Source: Paenibacillus arenilitoris (lineage in GTDB: Bacteria; Bacillota; Bacilli; Paenibacillales; Paenibacillaceae). From it: a stretch of DNA of 64,000 nt. The position numbers and the translations under genes are program-made. The stretch spans positions 1 through 64,000 of the forward strand of contig NZ_JACXIY010000010.1 in assembly GCF_014705655.1 (NCBI RefSeq), read 5' to 3'. The notes beneath the pieces were generated by a model. The model saw only the letters and a program-made list of their open reading frames with translations, was not told the origin of the DNA and searched no databases. Below are positions 26,869 through 35,014 of this stretch, piece after piece (position 1 is the stretch's first letter; every line of letters begins with the position of its first letter).

Positions 26869-27946
26869 CCGTTCGAATGGAGTCGAAGGGATTGAGCGGT
26901 TTGCGGCTCGAAGAAGATTCGCAGGGATCATTGCGCTCCTGCTGGCCGCCCTTGCCGTAATTGTTGTCCTGCATATCGCGTTCGGCCGTACGATGCTGTC
27001 GATGGAAGAGGTGGTGAAATCACTCTTCAATGTGACGGATAACAAGGGACATCGCCACATCGTCTGGAACTTACGGCTGCCGAGAGTTCTGGTTGCCATC
27101 GCCGCAGGAGCAATGCTTGGTCTGGCGGGCGCCATTCTGCAGACGGTTATGCGCAATCCGTTGATCGAGCCCGGCCTGGTCGGCGTCTCCGCAGGCGCTG
27201 TGCTGTCGGTTGTGCTGGCGATGCATTATTGGCCGCAAGCCTTGCTTGCAAATGGAGGGATATCCTGGATCGCCTTGCTAGGGGGCATCGTTGCGGTTGT
27301 GATGATTTATTGGCTTAACGGACAACGGGGGAACAGCGCATCCAGACTTGCGCTGACTGGTGTTGTGGCGACATCGATTCTGCAGTCAGCCACCTCGTTG
27401 CTGCTGCTTCGCAAGCAGGAGGGACTCTCTTCTATTCTGCTGTGGAATTTCGGGTCATTAAATGGAAGAGTGTGGGATCACTGGAACCATTTATGGCCAT
27501 GGGGGTTGTCGCTGCTTCTTCTGTCGATGCTGCTTGCGCGCCGGGCGTCTCTGCTTCGCCTTGGAGAAGAGACGGCCGCCGGACTCGGTTTGTCAGTGAA
27601 CCGCACGAAGCTGCTGCTTCTGCTTGTGGCAGCGGCGCTTACGGCGGCGTCGGTCTCGGTTGTCGGAGCGATCGGCTTTGTCGGTCTGATCGGACCGCAT
27701 ATTGCGAGTCAGCTTGTCGGGAAAAATCCGCTGCTCATGTTTCCTGCAAGCGCGTTGCTGTCGGCCGTGCTCCTGACGGCGGCCGACTGGGCAGGACAAA
27801 GCGTTACGCTTACGCTAACTTTGCCTGGTATGCAGCATCATATGTCCAACTTGCCGGTAGGTGCGGTAACGACGCTGCTCGGCGCGCCGTTTTTCCTTTA
27901 TTTGCTGCGCAAATCATTGGTGAGGAAAGGAGGCGGCTCCATATGA
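26861..27946 (+). CDS. FecCD-family ABC transporter permease (second)
   Basis: This 361-residue permease has the same architecture as its partner, with WNLRLPRVLVAIAAGAMLG, NPLIEPGLVGVSAGAV and GAIGFVGLIGPHIA. The GTG at 26861 lies 8 bases after GGAGG and is preferred over the GTG at 26855, which is only 2 bases from it. The gene overlaps both neighbours (ATGA-type overlap with the MFS gene at 27943), indicating tight translational coupling in the operon. Confidence 0.87.
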   Translation: MADRSNGVEGIERFAARRRFAGIIALLLAALAVIVVLHIAFGRTMLSMEEVVKSLFNVTDNKGHRHIVWNLRLPRVLVAIAAGAMLGLAGAILQTVMRNPLIEPGLVGVSAGAVLSVVLAMHYWPQALLANGGISWIALLGGIVAVVMIYWLNGQRGNSASRLALTGVVATSILQSATSLLLLRKQEGLSSILLWNFGSLNGRVWDHWNHLWPWGLSLLLLSMLLARRASLLRLGEETAAGLGLSVNRTKLLLLLVAAALTAASVSVVGAIGFVGLIGPHIASQLVGKNPLLMFPASALLSAVLLTAADWAGQSVTLTLTLPGMQHHMSNLPVGAVTTLLGAPFFLYLLRKSLVRKGGGSI

Positions 27947-29199
27947 AAAGGGTAGTGGACATGTCGTTGTGGAGCCTTCAAGGCTTCGGGAAGTATTACC
28001 TTTTTAACTTGCTGAGCTACTTTGGCTCGGGCATCTCGATTGTGGCGCTGCCTCTCTACATTTACGAGCAGACCGAGTCGCCTTTGATTACATCGCTCGT
28101 GTCCGCAAGTGCCAGCTTGCCGTATTTGTTATTCGGATTGTTCGCCGGAGCATTCGCGGACAGAGGCAATCGGAAGCGGATTATGATCGGATGCGATATG
28201 TGCTGCGCCATTCTGCTTGCTACTGTACCTGCTGCCGCCATGCTGAATGGCCATGCATCGCCCTGGCATCTTCTTGCGGTATCGTTCCTTACGGCAGTTG
28301 CTTTCGTCGGATTTGACTCCTCCAGTCATGGCGCGCTGCTGCAATTGGTCGGGAGAGAGAAGCTCGTTGCGGCTAACAGTCTGCTTATCTCCTCGGATAC
28401 GGTTATAAGGATTGCCGGCCCCGTCATTGCAGGGTTCATCATTGCGGCCTGGGGGGCGGAATGGGCGATTGCCGTAACCGCTGTTTGCTATTTGTTGTCC
28501 GGCTTGCTGATCGGGTCGATCAGGCAGTCGTTTCAGACGGAGCGAACACAAAACGATGGCGAAGCCGGTTCAAGTCTGTTTCGCAGGCTGCGCGCCGATA
28601 TCGGCGAAGGCTTGAGCTACATCTGGTCGGAGCCGCTTATTCGCAGCCTGACGCTGCTGGGCTTCGGCAACGGTTTTGTCGGAGGCGCGGTCGGCGGACT
28701 AATTGTGGTGTTCGGCGCGCAAGCGCTTGGTTTTGCCGACGATGCGCCGCAGCTTGGCATACTGTATACGTTCGGCTCCATCGGGGCGTTGCTGGCCAGC
28801 TTGGTCTTGCCGCCGCTCCGCGCCATATTTCTGCCGGGCCGCATTACGATTGCGGGGTTGGCGGCAGGAGGCATGTCGCTGCTAGGCTTTGCCATGAGCG
28901 GAGGAGTTGCAACAGCCTCGCTGTTTTACTTGCTGTGGAGCGCGGCCAGTACATTGATTATTATTAACGGAATTACTTTGCGCCAGCAGCTGACGCCCGA
29001 TCATCTTCAAGGGCGTGTGCATGCCAGCGGCCGCATGATTGCATACGGCGGTTCGCCGTTCGGCTCTCTGCTAGGCGGAGTGGCCGCGTCGGGAATAGGC
29101 GTGCAGCCGACGTATGCGGTTACGGCGTTTGTTCTCATCGTGTTATTTGCCGTCTCGCTTCGCACTCCGTTGCGAGGCTACATGATGAAAGCCGAATAG
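27943..29199 (+). CDS. MFS transporter, EntS-like (MFS_3 type)
   Basis: This 418-residue major facilitator protein has 12 predicted helices and the pattern of the MFS_3/EntS group: SYFGSGISIVALPLYIYEQT at the start, FAGAFADRGNRKRIMI as the loop 2-3 motif and LTPDHLQGRVHASGRMI in the second half. EntS-type proteins export siderophores. Its position as the last coupled gene of a Zur-type FecBCD operon suggests export of a small molecule that the FecBCD system re-imports, or release of it after uptake. Its ATG overlaps the permease stop and follows AAAGGAGGCGG. Confidence 0.82.
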   Translation: MKRVVDMSLWSLQGFGKYYLFNLLSYFGSGISIVALPLYIYEQTESPLITSLVSASASLPYLLFGLFAGAFADRGNRKRIMIGCDMCCAILLATVPAAAMLNGHASPWHLLAVSFLTAVAFVGFDSSSHGALLQLVGREKLVAANSLLISSDTVIRIAGPVIAGFIIAAWGAEWAIAVTAVCYLLSGLLIGSIRQSFQTERTQNDGEAGSSLFRRLRADIGEGLSYIWSEPLIRSLTLLGFGNGFVGGAVGGLIVVFGAQALGFADDAPQLGILYTFGSIGALLASLVLPPLRAIFLPGRITIAGLAAGGMSLLGFAMSGGVATASLFYLLWSAASTLIIINGITLRQQLTPDHLQGRVHASGRMIAYGGSPFGSLLGGVAASGIGVQPTYAVTAFVLIVLFAVSLRTPLRGYMMKAE

Positions 29200-29249
29200 C
29201 TGTCGCAGCCGCTATAGTGCGTCTTCAATAGGGGAATAGTGAGGAGCTT

Positions 29250-29450
29250 ATGACGGAAAAGAAGCGGAAGAAAGGAATAGTCCGGTTGCTAGGCTTCTTC
29301 AATCGTAATGCAAACGGCAAAATAAAAAAGATGTTAGAGCATGAACGTCGAACAAATCGAAAAGTTTATCGCGCATAACTGCCGGACTTCATCAATACGG
29401 TCGTCATGGTGCTCGTGATGACGTTTGTCATCACCTCTTACCGGAGATGA
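29250..29450 (+). pseudogene. Small membrane protein frame interrupted by an in-frame TAA
   Basis: From ATG 29250 (after GAGGAG) a basic 42-residue frame (MTEKKRKKGIVRLLGFF, LEHERRTNRKVYRA) ends at TAA 29376-29378. The same frame then continues with LPDFINTVVMVLVMTFVI, a clear membrane helix, and stops at 29448-29450, overlapping the ATG at 29447 of the MoaB-like frame. Read together it is a 66-codon membrane protein broken by one stop. It could also be a real 42-residue peptide. Not recognised. Confidence 0.4.
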
Positions 29451-29455
29451 TTATT

Positions 29456-29980
29456 GTGCGCATAATCGATGTGAGAACCGTGCTTGATTTTCGCGTGCCC
29501 GTGAGTTGCAGGATTATTACCGTATCGGACACTCGGACTTCGGAGTCGGACAAGAGCGGCGGGCTGCTGCGCGAACTGCTTGAAGCGTCGGGGTATGCGA
29601 TAGGCGCATACCAAATCGTTCGGGATGGGTATTCGGATATTCAGTCGGCTATCCGGAGCGGGGTTGCGAACCAGGCCGTGGAAGCCATTCTGCTTAATGG
29701 AGGCACGGGCATCGCTTCCCGGGATACGACCTACGAAGCGGTAAGGGATTTGCTCGATAAGGAAATGCAGGGGTTCGGAGAGCTGTTCCGTTATTTGAGT
29801 TATGCGGAGGATATCGGAACGGCGGCGATATTGAGCAGAGCCATCGCAGGCGTGTGCGGGGGAAAGGCCGTTTTCTCCATGCCCGGCTCCACGGGTGCCG
29901 TTCGGCTCGCGACGAGCCGGATTATCGTGCCGGAACTGCGCCATGTGATGAGAGAAATTTATAAAGACCGCCAGTGCTAA
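29456..29980 (+). CDS. MoaB/Mog-family molybdopterin biosynthesis protein
   Basis: This protein of about 174 residues has the MoCF_biosynth domain: IITVSDTRTSESDKSGG near the start, the LNGGTGIASRDTTYEAV loop that binds molybdopterin, and the FSMPGSTGAVRLA segment near the end. MoaB/Mog adenylates molybdopterin before metal insertion. The GTG at 29456 has GGAG 9 bases upstream; the ATG at 29447 is an alternative that overlaps the preceding TGA. Its place inside a zinc-responsive island is unexpected because no other molybdenum gene is near. It could be an accessory copy. Confidence 0.82.
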   Translation: MRIIDVRTVLDFRVPVSCRIITVSDTRTSESDKSGGLLRELLEASGYAIGAYQIVRDGYSDIQSAIRSGVANQAVEAILLNGGTGIASRDTTYEAVRDLLDKEMQGFGELFRYLSYAEDIGTAAILSRAIAGVCGGKAVFSMPGSTGAVRLATSRIIVPELRHVMREIYKDRQC

Positions 29981-30012
29981 TTTGAGATTTGGATGCAATC
30001 AACGGTCAGGGG

Positions 30013-30060
30013 TTGCATTCTCTGTGAATTTCATTATAATTATTCGTAATCATTACTATT
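30013..30060 (+). promoter_or_regulatory. Promoter and Zur-like box before rpsN
   Basis: TTGCAT (30013-30018), 16 bases and a perfect TATAAT (30035-30040) are followed immediately by the 19-bp box ATTCGTAAT-C-ATTACTATT (30042-30060), placed over the expected transcription start. Repressor binding there would block transcription in zinc-replete cells (inference). Confidence 0.8.
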
Positions 30061-30078
30061 AACAAGGAGATGAAGATC

Positions 30079-30348
30079 GTGGCCAAAAAATCGAAAGTCG
30101 TAAAAGAGCAAAAAAGAAGGGAGAAAGTAGCCCGCTACGCAGAAATTCGAAAACAATTGAAGGAGAACAAGGATTATGAAGGTCTTAGCAAGCTGCCTAG
30201 AGATGCATCGCCGACGCGGCTCCACAATCGCTGCCAGGTGACAGGAAGACCGCATGGCTATTTGAGCAAATTCAAAGTATCGCGCATCGTGTTCCGGGAG
30301 CTCGCTTACAAAGGCCAAATCCCGGGGATTAAGAAATCCAGCTGGTAA
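30079..30348 (+). CDS. rpsN: Ribosomal protein S14, zinc-independent (C-) paralog
   Basis: This 89-residue protein matches the longer S14 form ([50 protein letters not shown]) and lacks the two CxxC pairs that hold zinc in the short 61-residue S14. In Bacillus the equivalent paralog is made only under Zur derepression and replaces the zinc form; that is established knowledge. GTG at 30079 is 9 bases after AAGGAG; the ATG at 30070 touches the ribosome binding site. It heads a likely operon with the DUF3024 and AAA+ genes. Confidence 0.93.
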   Translation: MAKKSKVVKEQKRREKVARYAEIRKQLKENKDYEGLSKLPRDASPTRLHNRCQVTGRPHGYLSKFKVSRIVFRELAYKGQIPGIKKSSW

Positions 30349-30363
30349 GACGTCGGGGGAGAA

Positions 30364-30699
30364 ATGATGGATTCGTTCACGATCAAGCGTCTTGAGAAAA
30401 TATTGGACGGCTACATTGATTTGAAGGTACCGGGAAATGTACGTTCTTCCGTCCGGTTAGCTTACGAATGGAACGACGACACCTTGACCTTGTGCGAAAG
30501 AAGACCTGACCTGCCGAAGCGAGATTGGATTCGGGCGGACATCGCGCAATTTCGCAGGGAAGCCGGCGACTGGCGCGTGTATGCCGGCAAGAAGGACGGG
30601 AGCTTTGTTCCCGTTCCCTCCATACCGCCCCATCCCGATTTCGAGAAGCAGCTCGAGCAGGTGGAGCAGGACAGCGAAGGACTGTTCTGGATATCGTGA
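30364..30699 (+). CDS. DUF3024-like protein
   Basis: This 111-residue protein resembles DUF3024: an N-terminal helix (IKRLEKILDGYID), VRLAYEWNDDTLTLCERRP, then IAQFRREAGDWRVYAGKKDG and a C-terminal acidic helix with EQVEQDSEGLFW. No cysteine or histidine cluster for metal binding is present. It starts 15 bases after the S14 gene stop and ends 20 bases before the AAA+ gene, so it is probably co-transcribed with both. The function of the family is unknown. Confidence 0.65.
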   Translation: MMDSFTIKRLEKILDGYIDLKVPGNVRSSVRLAYEWNDDTLTLCERRPDLPKRDWIRADIAQFRREAGDWRVYAGKKDGSFVPVPSIPPHPDFEKQLEQVEQDSEGLFWIS

Positions 30700-30719
30700 C
30701 AACAAGGGAGTTTGGCAAG

Positions 30720-31526
30720 ATGAGCAAAAACGGTTCGAATACTCGCCTTCCGCGGGCTAAAGGAATCGATATGGCCGCCTATTACGCGGCAAAAGAATGT
30801 ACTAGAAAAGTAAAACGAATGGTATTGCCTCCTAGGAATCGACAAATTGTCGAGGAGTTTATTGCTATTCTTGGCATGAAGGAGAAGTTCGAGCGGCATG
30901 ACGTACCTATTCCGAATAAAGTGGTCATGTTCGGACCGCCGGGTACAGGCAAGACGCTGACCGCCTTTTATATGGCTTCCAGGCTGGAGCTTCCGCTTAT
31001 TCTGGTCCGGCTCGACGCCATTATTCACAGTCATCTCGGCGAAACGGCCAGCAACGTCCGCAAAATATTCGAATACGCTAAGGCTTCGCCATGCGTTCTG
31101 TTTCTGGATGAATTCGACGCCATTGCCCGGACAAGAGAGAATAACGACGAAGTGAAGGAAATGGCGAGAGTAGTCAATACCTTGCTGCAGTGCTTGGATG
31201 AATTCGAAGGCGACAGCATCTTTATGGCCGCGACCAATCTTGAAGCGGAACTGGACAATGCCATTTGGCGCCGCTTCGATACGAAGATGACGTACAGCCT
31301 GCCGGACCAAGCGAGGAGAGAACAATATATTTCCTTAATGCTGGGCGATTTCGAACATGAGGACGGCGTGCGAGAGCAAGCCTCGGCGCGGCTGACCGGC
31401 TGCAGCTACGCGGACATGGAGCAAATCATTCTCAAAGCCAAGAGGAAAGCCATTATCGAGGATAGCCTGCTTCGAGAACAGCATATCGACGAAGCGATGG
31501 CCGAATATCAGCCCAAGATCGGATAA
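30720..31526 (+). CDS. Stand-alone AAA+ ATPase in a Zur-type operon
   Basis: This 268-residue protein is essentially one classical AAA module of the FtsH/spastin type: Walker A GPPGTGKT (residues 72-79), Walker B VLFLDEFDA (Asp130, Glu131), sensor Asn173 in MAATN, arginine fingers RR at 184-185 and a small C-terminal helical lid. It has no membrane helix, no protease and no obvious substrate-binding domain apart from 60 N-terminal residues. ATG 30720 follows AAGGGAG; the frame runs open upstream through the DUF3024 gene but in another frame. It may remodel zinc proteins or ribosomes under zinc limitation; this is inference only. Confidence 0.8.
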   Translation: MSKNGSNTRLPRAKGIDMAAYYAAKECTRKVKRMVLPPRNRQIVEEFIAILGMKEKFERHDVPIPNKVVMFGPPGTGKTLTAFYMASRLELPLILVRLDAIIHSHLGETASNVRKIFEYAKASPCVLFLDEFDAIARTRENNDEVKEMARVVNTLLQCLDEFEGDSIFMAATNLEAELDNAIWRRFDTKMTYSLPDQARREQYISLMLGDFEHEDGVREQASARLTGCSYADMEQIILKAKRKAIIEDSLLREQHIDEAMAEYQPKIG

Positions 31527-31572
31527 GTCTTGGTTTGTTATTGCTGTTGCTTTTGGATGATAACCGACCAAT

Positions 31573-31591
31573 AATCGTAATAATTACGTAT
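31573..31591 (+). promoter_or_regulatory. Zur-like box before the first COG0523 GTPase
   Basis: AATCGTAAT-A-ATTACGTAT is nearly palindromic. A weak promoter, TTGCTT (31547-31552), 17 bases, AATAAT (31570-31575), overlaps its left end. The GTPase start is 56 bases downstream. Confidence 0.8.
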
Positions 31592-31646
31592 AAACGTTCT
31601 TGTAATTGGCGATTCCTGCATAAGGGTGACAAGGAGGCAACAGAAT

Positions 31647-32846
31647 ATGGATAACAAGAAGGTTGACGACATAATCCCGGTGACGGTGTTAAGCGGCTAT
31701 CTCGGCGCGGGCAAAACAACGATATTGAATCACGTGCTGAACAATCGCGACGGGCTGAGAGTGGCGGTCATCGTCTACGATCTTAGCGAAGTCAATATCG
31801 ATGCTGAACTGGTGCGCGAGGGAGGAGGACTCAGCCGAACGGAAGAGAAGCTGGTCGAAATGTCGAACGGCTGCATCTGCTGCACGCTTCGCGACGATTT
31901 GCTGCAAGAGGTAGAAAAGCTGGCGAAGGAAGGCCGTTTCGATTACATATTAATCGAATCAACGGGAATTGGCGAACCGCTGCCCGTGGCTCAAACCTTC
32001 ACCTATGTGGACGAGGATCAGAATATCGACCTATCCAAGCTGACCCGTCTTGACTGCATGGTCACGGTCGTGGATGCCTATCATTTCTGGCAGGATTTCA
32101 ATTCTCCGGAATCGCTGCAGCAACGCAATCAGGAAGCGGGAGAAGGCGATACGAGGCATGTCGTGCATCTGCTAACCGATCAAGTGGAGTTCTGCGACGT
32201 GCTGATTATAAACAAATGCGACATGGTAAGAGAAGAAGAGCTGGAGAAGCTGGAGACCGCCTTGAGAGGACTTCAGCCAAGGGCGCGGATCATTAGGGCC
32301 AGCCATGGCAACGTCGATCCGAAGCGGATATTGAATACGGGGCTCTTCGACTTCGATGCGGCCAGCCAGTCCGCAGGCTGGATCCGGGAGCTTCAGAAGG
32401 AGCATCATACACCCGAGACAGAGGAATATGGAATATCTTCCTTCGTCTACACGCGCAAGGTCCCATTCCATCCGGAACGTCTGCTCAAGTGGATGGCGAA
32501 ATGGCCGAAGGCGGTTGTCCGCTCCAAAGGGATATTGTGGCTTGCAACGCGCAACAACACGGCGATCTCGTTCAGTCAGGCAGGCGTATCTCGTCAGCTT
32601 GCGCCGGCGGGTCTGTGGGTGGCGTCTCTGTCGGAGGAAGAGAGACGTGCTTATTTCGGGACTGATTATCCGAAGTCGCCCGATTGGGACGATAAGTGGG
32701 GCGATCGGGTCACCAAGCTGGTTTTTATCGGCATGGATCTGAATAAGGAGGCCATCATCGGTTCGCTGGACGGAGCCTTGCTGACCGACGAAGAAATGCT
32801 GGGAAGTTGGCGCGAGCTTGCGGATCCGCTGCCAGCGTTCTACTAA
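31647..32846 (+). CDS. COG0523 (CobW/ZigA/YciC-like) metal-chaperone GTPase, copy 1
   Basis: This 399-residue G3E GTPase has Walker A GYLGAGKT near residue 15, the metal-binding GCICC motif near residue 75, the LIESTGIGEP switch and the NKCD base-specificity motif, followed by the CobW C-terminal domain (residues 240-395). Zur-regulated members hand zinc to client proteins under deficiency (ZNG1/ZigA/YciC knowledge). ATG 31647 follows AAGGAGG by 9 bases; the GTG at 31626 is upstream of that site. A close paralog lies at 33602. Confidence 0.92.
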   Translation: MDNKKVDDIIPVTVLSGYLGAGKTTILNHVLNNRDGLRVAVIVYDLSEVNIDAELVREGGGLSRTEEKLVEMSNGCICCTLRDDLLQEVEKLAKEGRFDYILIESTGIGEPLPVAQTFTYVDEDQNIDLSKLTRLDCMVTVVDAYHFWQDFNSPESLQQRNQEAGEGDTRHVVHLLTDQVEFCDVLIINKCDMVREEELEKLETALRGLQPRARIIRASHGNVDPKRILNTGLFDFDAASQSAGWIRELQKEHHTPETEEYGISSFVYTRKVPFHPERLLKWMAKWPKAVVRSKGILWLATRNNTAISFSQAGVSRQLAPAGLWVASLSEEERRAYFGTDYPKSPDWDDKWGDRVTKLVFIGMDLNKEAIIGSLDGALLTDEEMLGSWRELADPLPAFY

Positions 32847-32960
32847 TATAAGAAAGTATAAGTTTTGACTATGCGGAGCTTATATTTCTCGGAATGAAAC
32901 GCGCCCCGCCTCCAAAGGACGGCGTAGCCGTTTCACCTTGGCCAGAAGGAGAGTGGCGTC

Positions 32961-33464
32961 ATGGCCTATATCTGTCAGAGCTCGGGCGAGGCGGAGACGG
33001 AGGTTGTCATCAGCGAGCATAACGAACGGCGCTGGCGGCGCAGAGAAGAGGAGCTCATTCGTTGGTCCGCTGCCGCCAAACCGAGGAGAAGACCCAAGCA
33101 GACGGCCTATTTCGGCGGAGCCGAAATCGATGCGGAGCTGCTAGCCGCGCTTTCGTTGTTCAAGCGCATGGGAATCGACACGGAATTCTCTTGCGCAGGC
33201 GTCAGCCTGCTCGACGAGCCGGAGGATCATTCGTTGTATGCCTATATCACTTTTCCCGCGACGGATAAGACGGAAGCTTTTGTTCGCCTGGCCCAGAATC
33301 GAATGAAGCACCGGCTGCTGGTCACGTTCGAGCCCGGCCGCAACCGTTTCGATCTCTCTTCCTTCTATATCGGGCATAACCGATCTTATTGCTTGTTGAT
33401 CGAGCGTTGTGCTAAGCAAATGATGGAGCAGCTTGAAAGGAATGCTGCCCGGATATTGGAATAA
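32961..33464 (+). CDS. Unknown protein between the two COG0523 GTPases
   Basis: This 167-residue soluble protein is not recognised. The N-terminal third is rich in Arg and Glu (HNERRWRRREEELIRW, KPRRRPKQ). The rest looks like a compact alpha/beta domain with a DAELLAALSLFKRMGIDTEFSCAG start, a DHSLYAYITFPATD strand and YIGHNRSYCLLIERCAKQM. It has cysteines at FSCAG, SYCLL and ERCAK. It follows copy 1 of the GTPase by 114 bases and may share its Zur-type control. ATG 32961 follows AGAAGGAGAG. Confidence 0.7.
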   Translation: MAYICQSSGEAETEVVISEHNERRWRRREEELIRWSAAAKPRRRPKQTAYFGGAEIDAELLAALSLFKRMGIDTEFSCAGVSLLDEPEDHSLYAYITFPATDKTEAFVRLAQNRMKHRLLVTFEPGRNRFDLSSFYIGHNRSYCLLIERCAKQMMEQLERNAARILE

Positions 33465-33483
33465 AGGCGAAACGGTTGTATGA

Positions 33484-33542
33484 TTGACATACTTAATCGT
33501 AATTGTTACAATCAAAAGAGGATAATCGTAATAATTACTATT
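33484..33542 (+). promoter_or_regulatory. Promoter with two Zur-like boxes before GTPase copy 2
   Basis: TTGACA (33484-33489), 17 bases, TACAAT (33507-33512). Box 1, AATCGTAAT-T-GTTACAATC (33495-33513), contains the -10; box 2, AATCGTAAT-A-ATTACTATT (33524-33542), is centred 29 bp downstream. The same layout is present before cntA. Confidence 0.85.
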
Positions 33543-33601
33543 ATGGGGGCGGCGAATCATGACTCGCTCGGCCATTACTACAACTATTAGAGGTGTCAAG
33601 A

Positions 33602-34819
33602 ATGAACGAACGCAAGAAGCTGCCGGTAACCGTTCTTAGCGGATATTTGGGAGCGGGCAAGACGACCATTATGAATCATGTGCTGAACAACCGCGACGGT
33701 ATGAAGGTGGCGGTCATCGTTAACGATCTCAGCGAGGTGAATATCGACGCCGATCTGATCCAGAACGGAGGAGGATTGTCGCGTACGGAAGAGAAGCTGG
33801 TCGAAATGTCGAACGGCTGCATCTGCTGCACGCTTCGAGAGGATCTGCTTCGTGAAGTGGAGAGATTGGCGAAGGAGCAGCGATTCGATTACATTCTCAT
33901 TGAATCGACCGGCGTAGGTGAGCCGGTTCCCGTTGCCCAGACGTTCTCCTACATCGACGAGCAGCAGGGCATCGATCTGACGGAGTTCTGCAGACTGGAC
34001 ACCATGGTGACCGTCGTGGACGCCTATCGGTTCTGGAGCGACTTTGCCTCCGGCGAGACGCTGATGGACCGCAAGCAAGCCGTGGGTGAAGACGACAGCC
34101 GGGAAGTGGTCGATCTGCTGATCGATCAGATCGAGTTCTGCGACGTGCTCATCCTGAACAAATGCGATCTGGTCGGCGAGAAGGAGCTCGAGGAGTTGGA
34201 AAAGGTGCTTCGCACGCTTCAGCCGCGAGCGCGGCTCATCCGCGCATCGCGCGGCGAAGTGAAGCCTTCCGACATTCTGAATACGGGCTTGTTCGACTTT
34301 GACGAAGCCAGCCGCTCGGCGGGCTGGATTCAGGAGATGGAGAAGGCGCATCATGTGCCGGAGACGGACGAATACGGCATCGCTTCCTTCGTCTACGAGC
34401 GCGCAAAGCCGTTTCACCCGGAACGCTTGATGGGTTGGATGAGCGAGTGGCCGGAGGAGATCGTTCGAGCGAAGGGAATGGTGTGGCTCGCTACCCGCAG
34501 CGAGATGGCCCAGAGCTTCAGCCAGGCGGGGCCTTCCATTCAGTTCGGTCCCGTCGGCAAGTGGGTTGCGGCGCTTCCAGAGGAGGAGAGACGGCAATTG
34601 CTGCAGGACGATCCGGAGCTCGCGAACAATTGGAATGACAAGTACGGAGACCGCATTAACAAAATCGTGTTCATCGGGTTGGACATGGACCGGCCGTCCC
34701 TTACGGGCGAATTGGATCGCTGCTTGCTGACGGACGAGGAGATGGATATGAATTGGGACGACTTTGTCGACGAATTTCCGAGCCAGCACGACGTTCAACT
34801 GGAAGAACAATTGGGCTAG
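33602..34819 (+). CDS. COG0523 (CobW/ZigA/YciC-like) metal-chaperone GTPase, copy 2
   Basis: This 405-residue paralog of the protein at 31647 has the same motifs: GYLGAGKT, GCICC, LIESTGVGEP and LNKCD, with nearly identical spacing. The two are alike through the GTPase domain and differ more in the C-terminal domain. It has a slightly longer acidic tail. ATG 33602 follows AGAGGTG. It is transcribed from the double-box promoter at 33484 and is followed after 27 bases by the L33 gene, a pairing typical of Zur regulons. Confidence 0.92.
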   Translation: MNERKKLPVTVLSGYLGAGKTTIMNHVLNNRDGMKVAVIVNDLSEVNIDADLIQNGGGLSRTEEKLVEMSNGCICCTLREDLLREVERLAKEQRFDYILIESTGVGEPVPVAQTFSYIDEQQGIDLTEFCRLDTMVTVVDAYRFWSDFASGETLMDRKQAVGEDDSREVVDLLIDQIEFCDVLILNKCDLVGEKELEELEKVLRTLQPRARLIRASRGEVKPSDILNTGLFDFDEASRSAGWIQEMEKAHHVPETDEYGIASFVYERAKPFHPERLMGWMSEWPEEIVRAKGMVWLATRSEMAQSFSQAGPSIQFGPVGKWVAALPEEERRQLLQDDPELANNWNDKYGDRINKIVFIGLDMDRPSLTGELDRCLLTDEEMDMNWDDFVDEFPSQHDVQLEEQLG

Positions 34820-34846
34820 CCATATAGTAGAAAGGAGGGAGCTTTC

Positions 34847-34996
34847 ATGCGAGTGACGATTACATTGGCATGTACGGAATGCGGCGATCGAAACTACACA
34901 TCGACGAAGAACAAGCGGACAAATCCGGAACGCCTGGAATTCAAAAAATATTCGCCGCGCCTGAAGAAGGTGACGGTTCACCGGGAAACCCGCTAA
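34847..34996 (+). CDS. rpmG: Ribosomal protein L33 paralog with an incomplete zinc site
   Basis: This is a 49-residue L33 with the family frame [29 protein letters not shown] and TVHRETR. The first CxxC (Cys9-Cys12) is kept, but the second pair is replaced by SPRL in KKYSPRLKK, so zinc can no longer be held by four cysteines. Such C- forms replace the zinc form of L33 during zinc starvation. The start has AAAGGAGGGA upstream. Together with rpsN it shows that this island spares ribosomal zinc. Confidence 0.92.
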   Translation: MRVTITLACTECGDRNYTSTKNKRTNPERLEFKKYSPRLKKVTVHRETR

Positions 34997-35014
34997 GGGC
35001 TCATCATGAATGCG

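Noticed and set aside
27442..27942. Long upstream extension of the MFS frame
   Set aside because: It overlaps the second FecCD permease almost completely, is Ala/Arg/Gly-rich without helices, and the ATG at 27943 has a good ribosome binding site and family-like start.
29296..29320. AATCGTAATG inside the broken small gene as another Zur-like box
   Set aside because: Only the left half matches; the right half (CAAACGG) does not.
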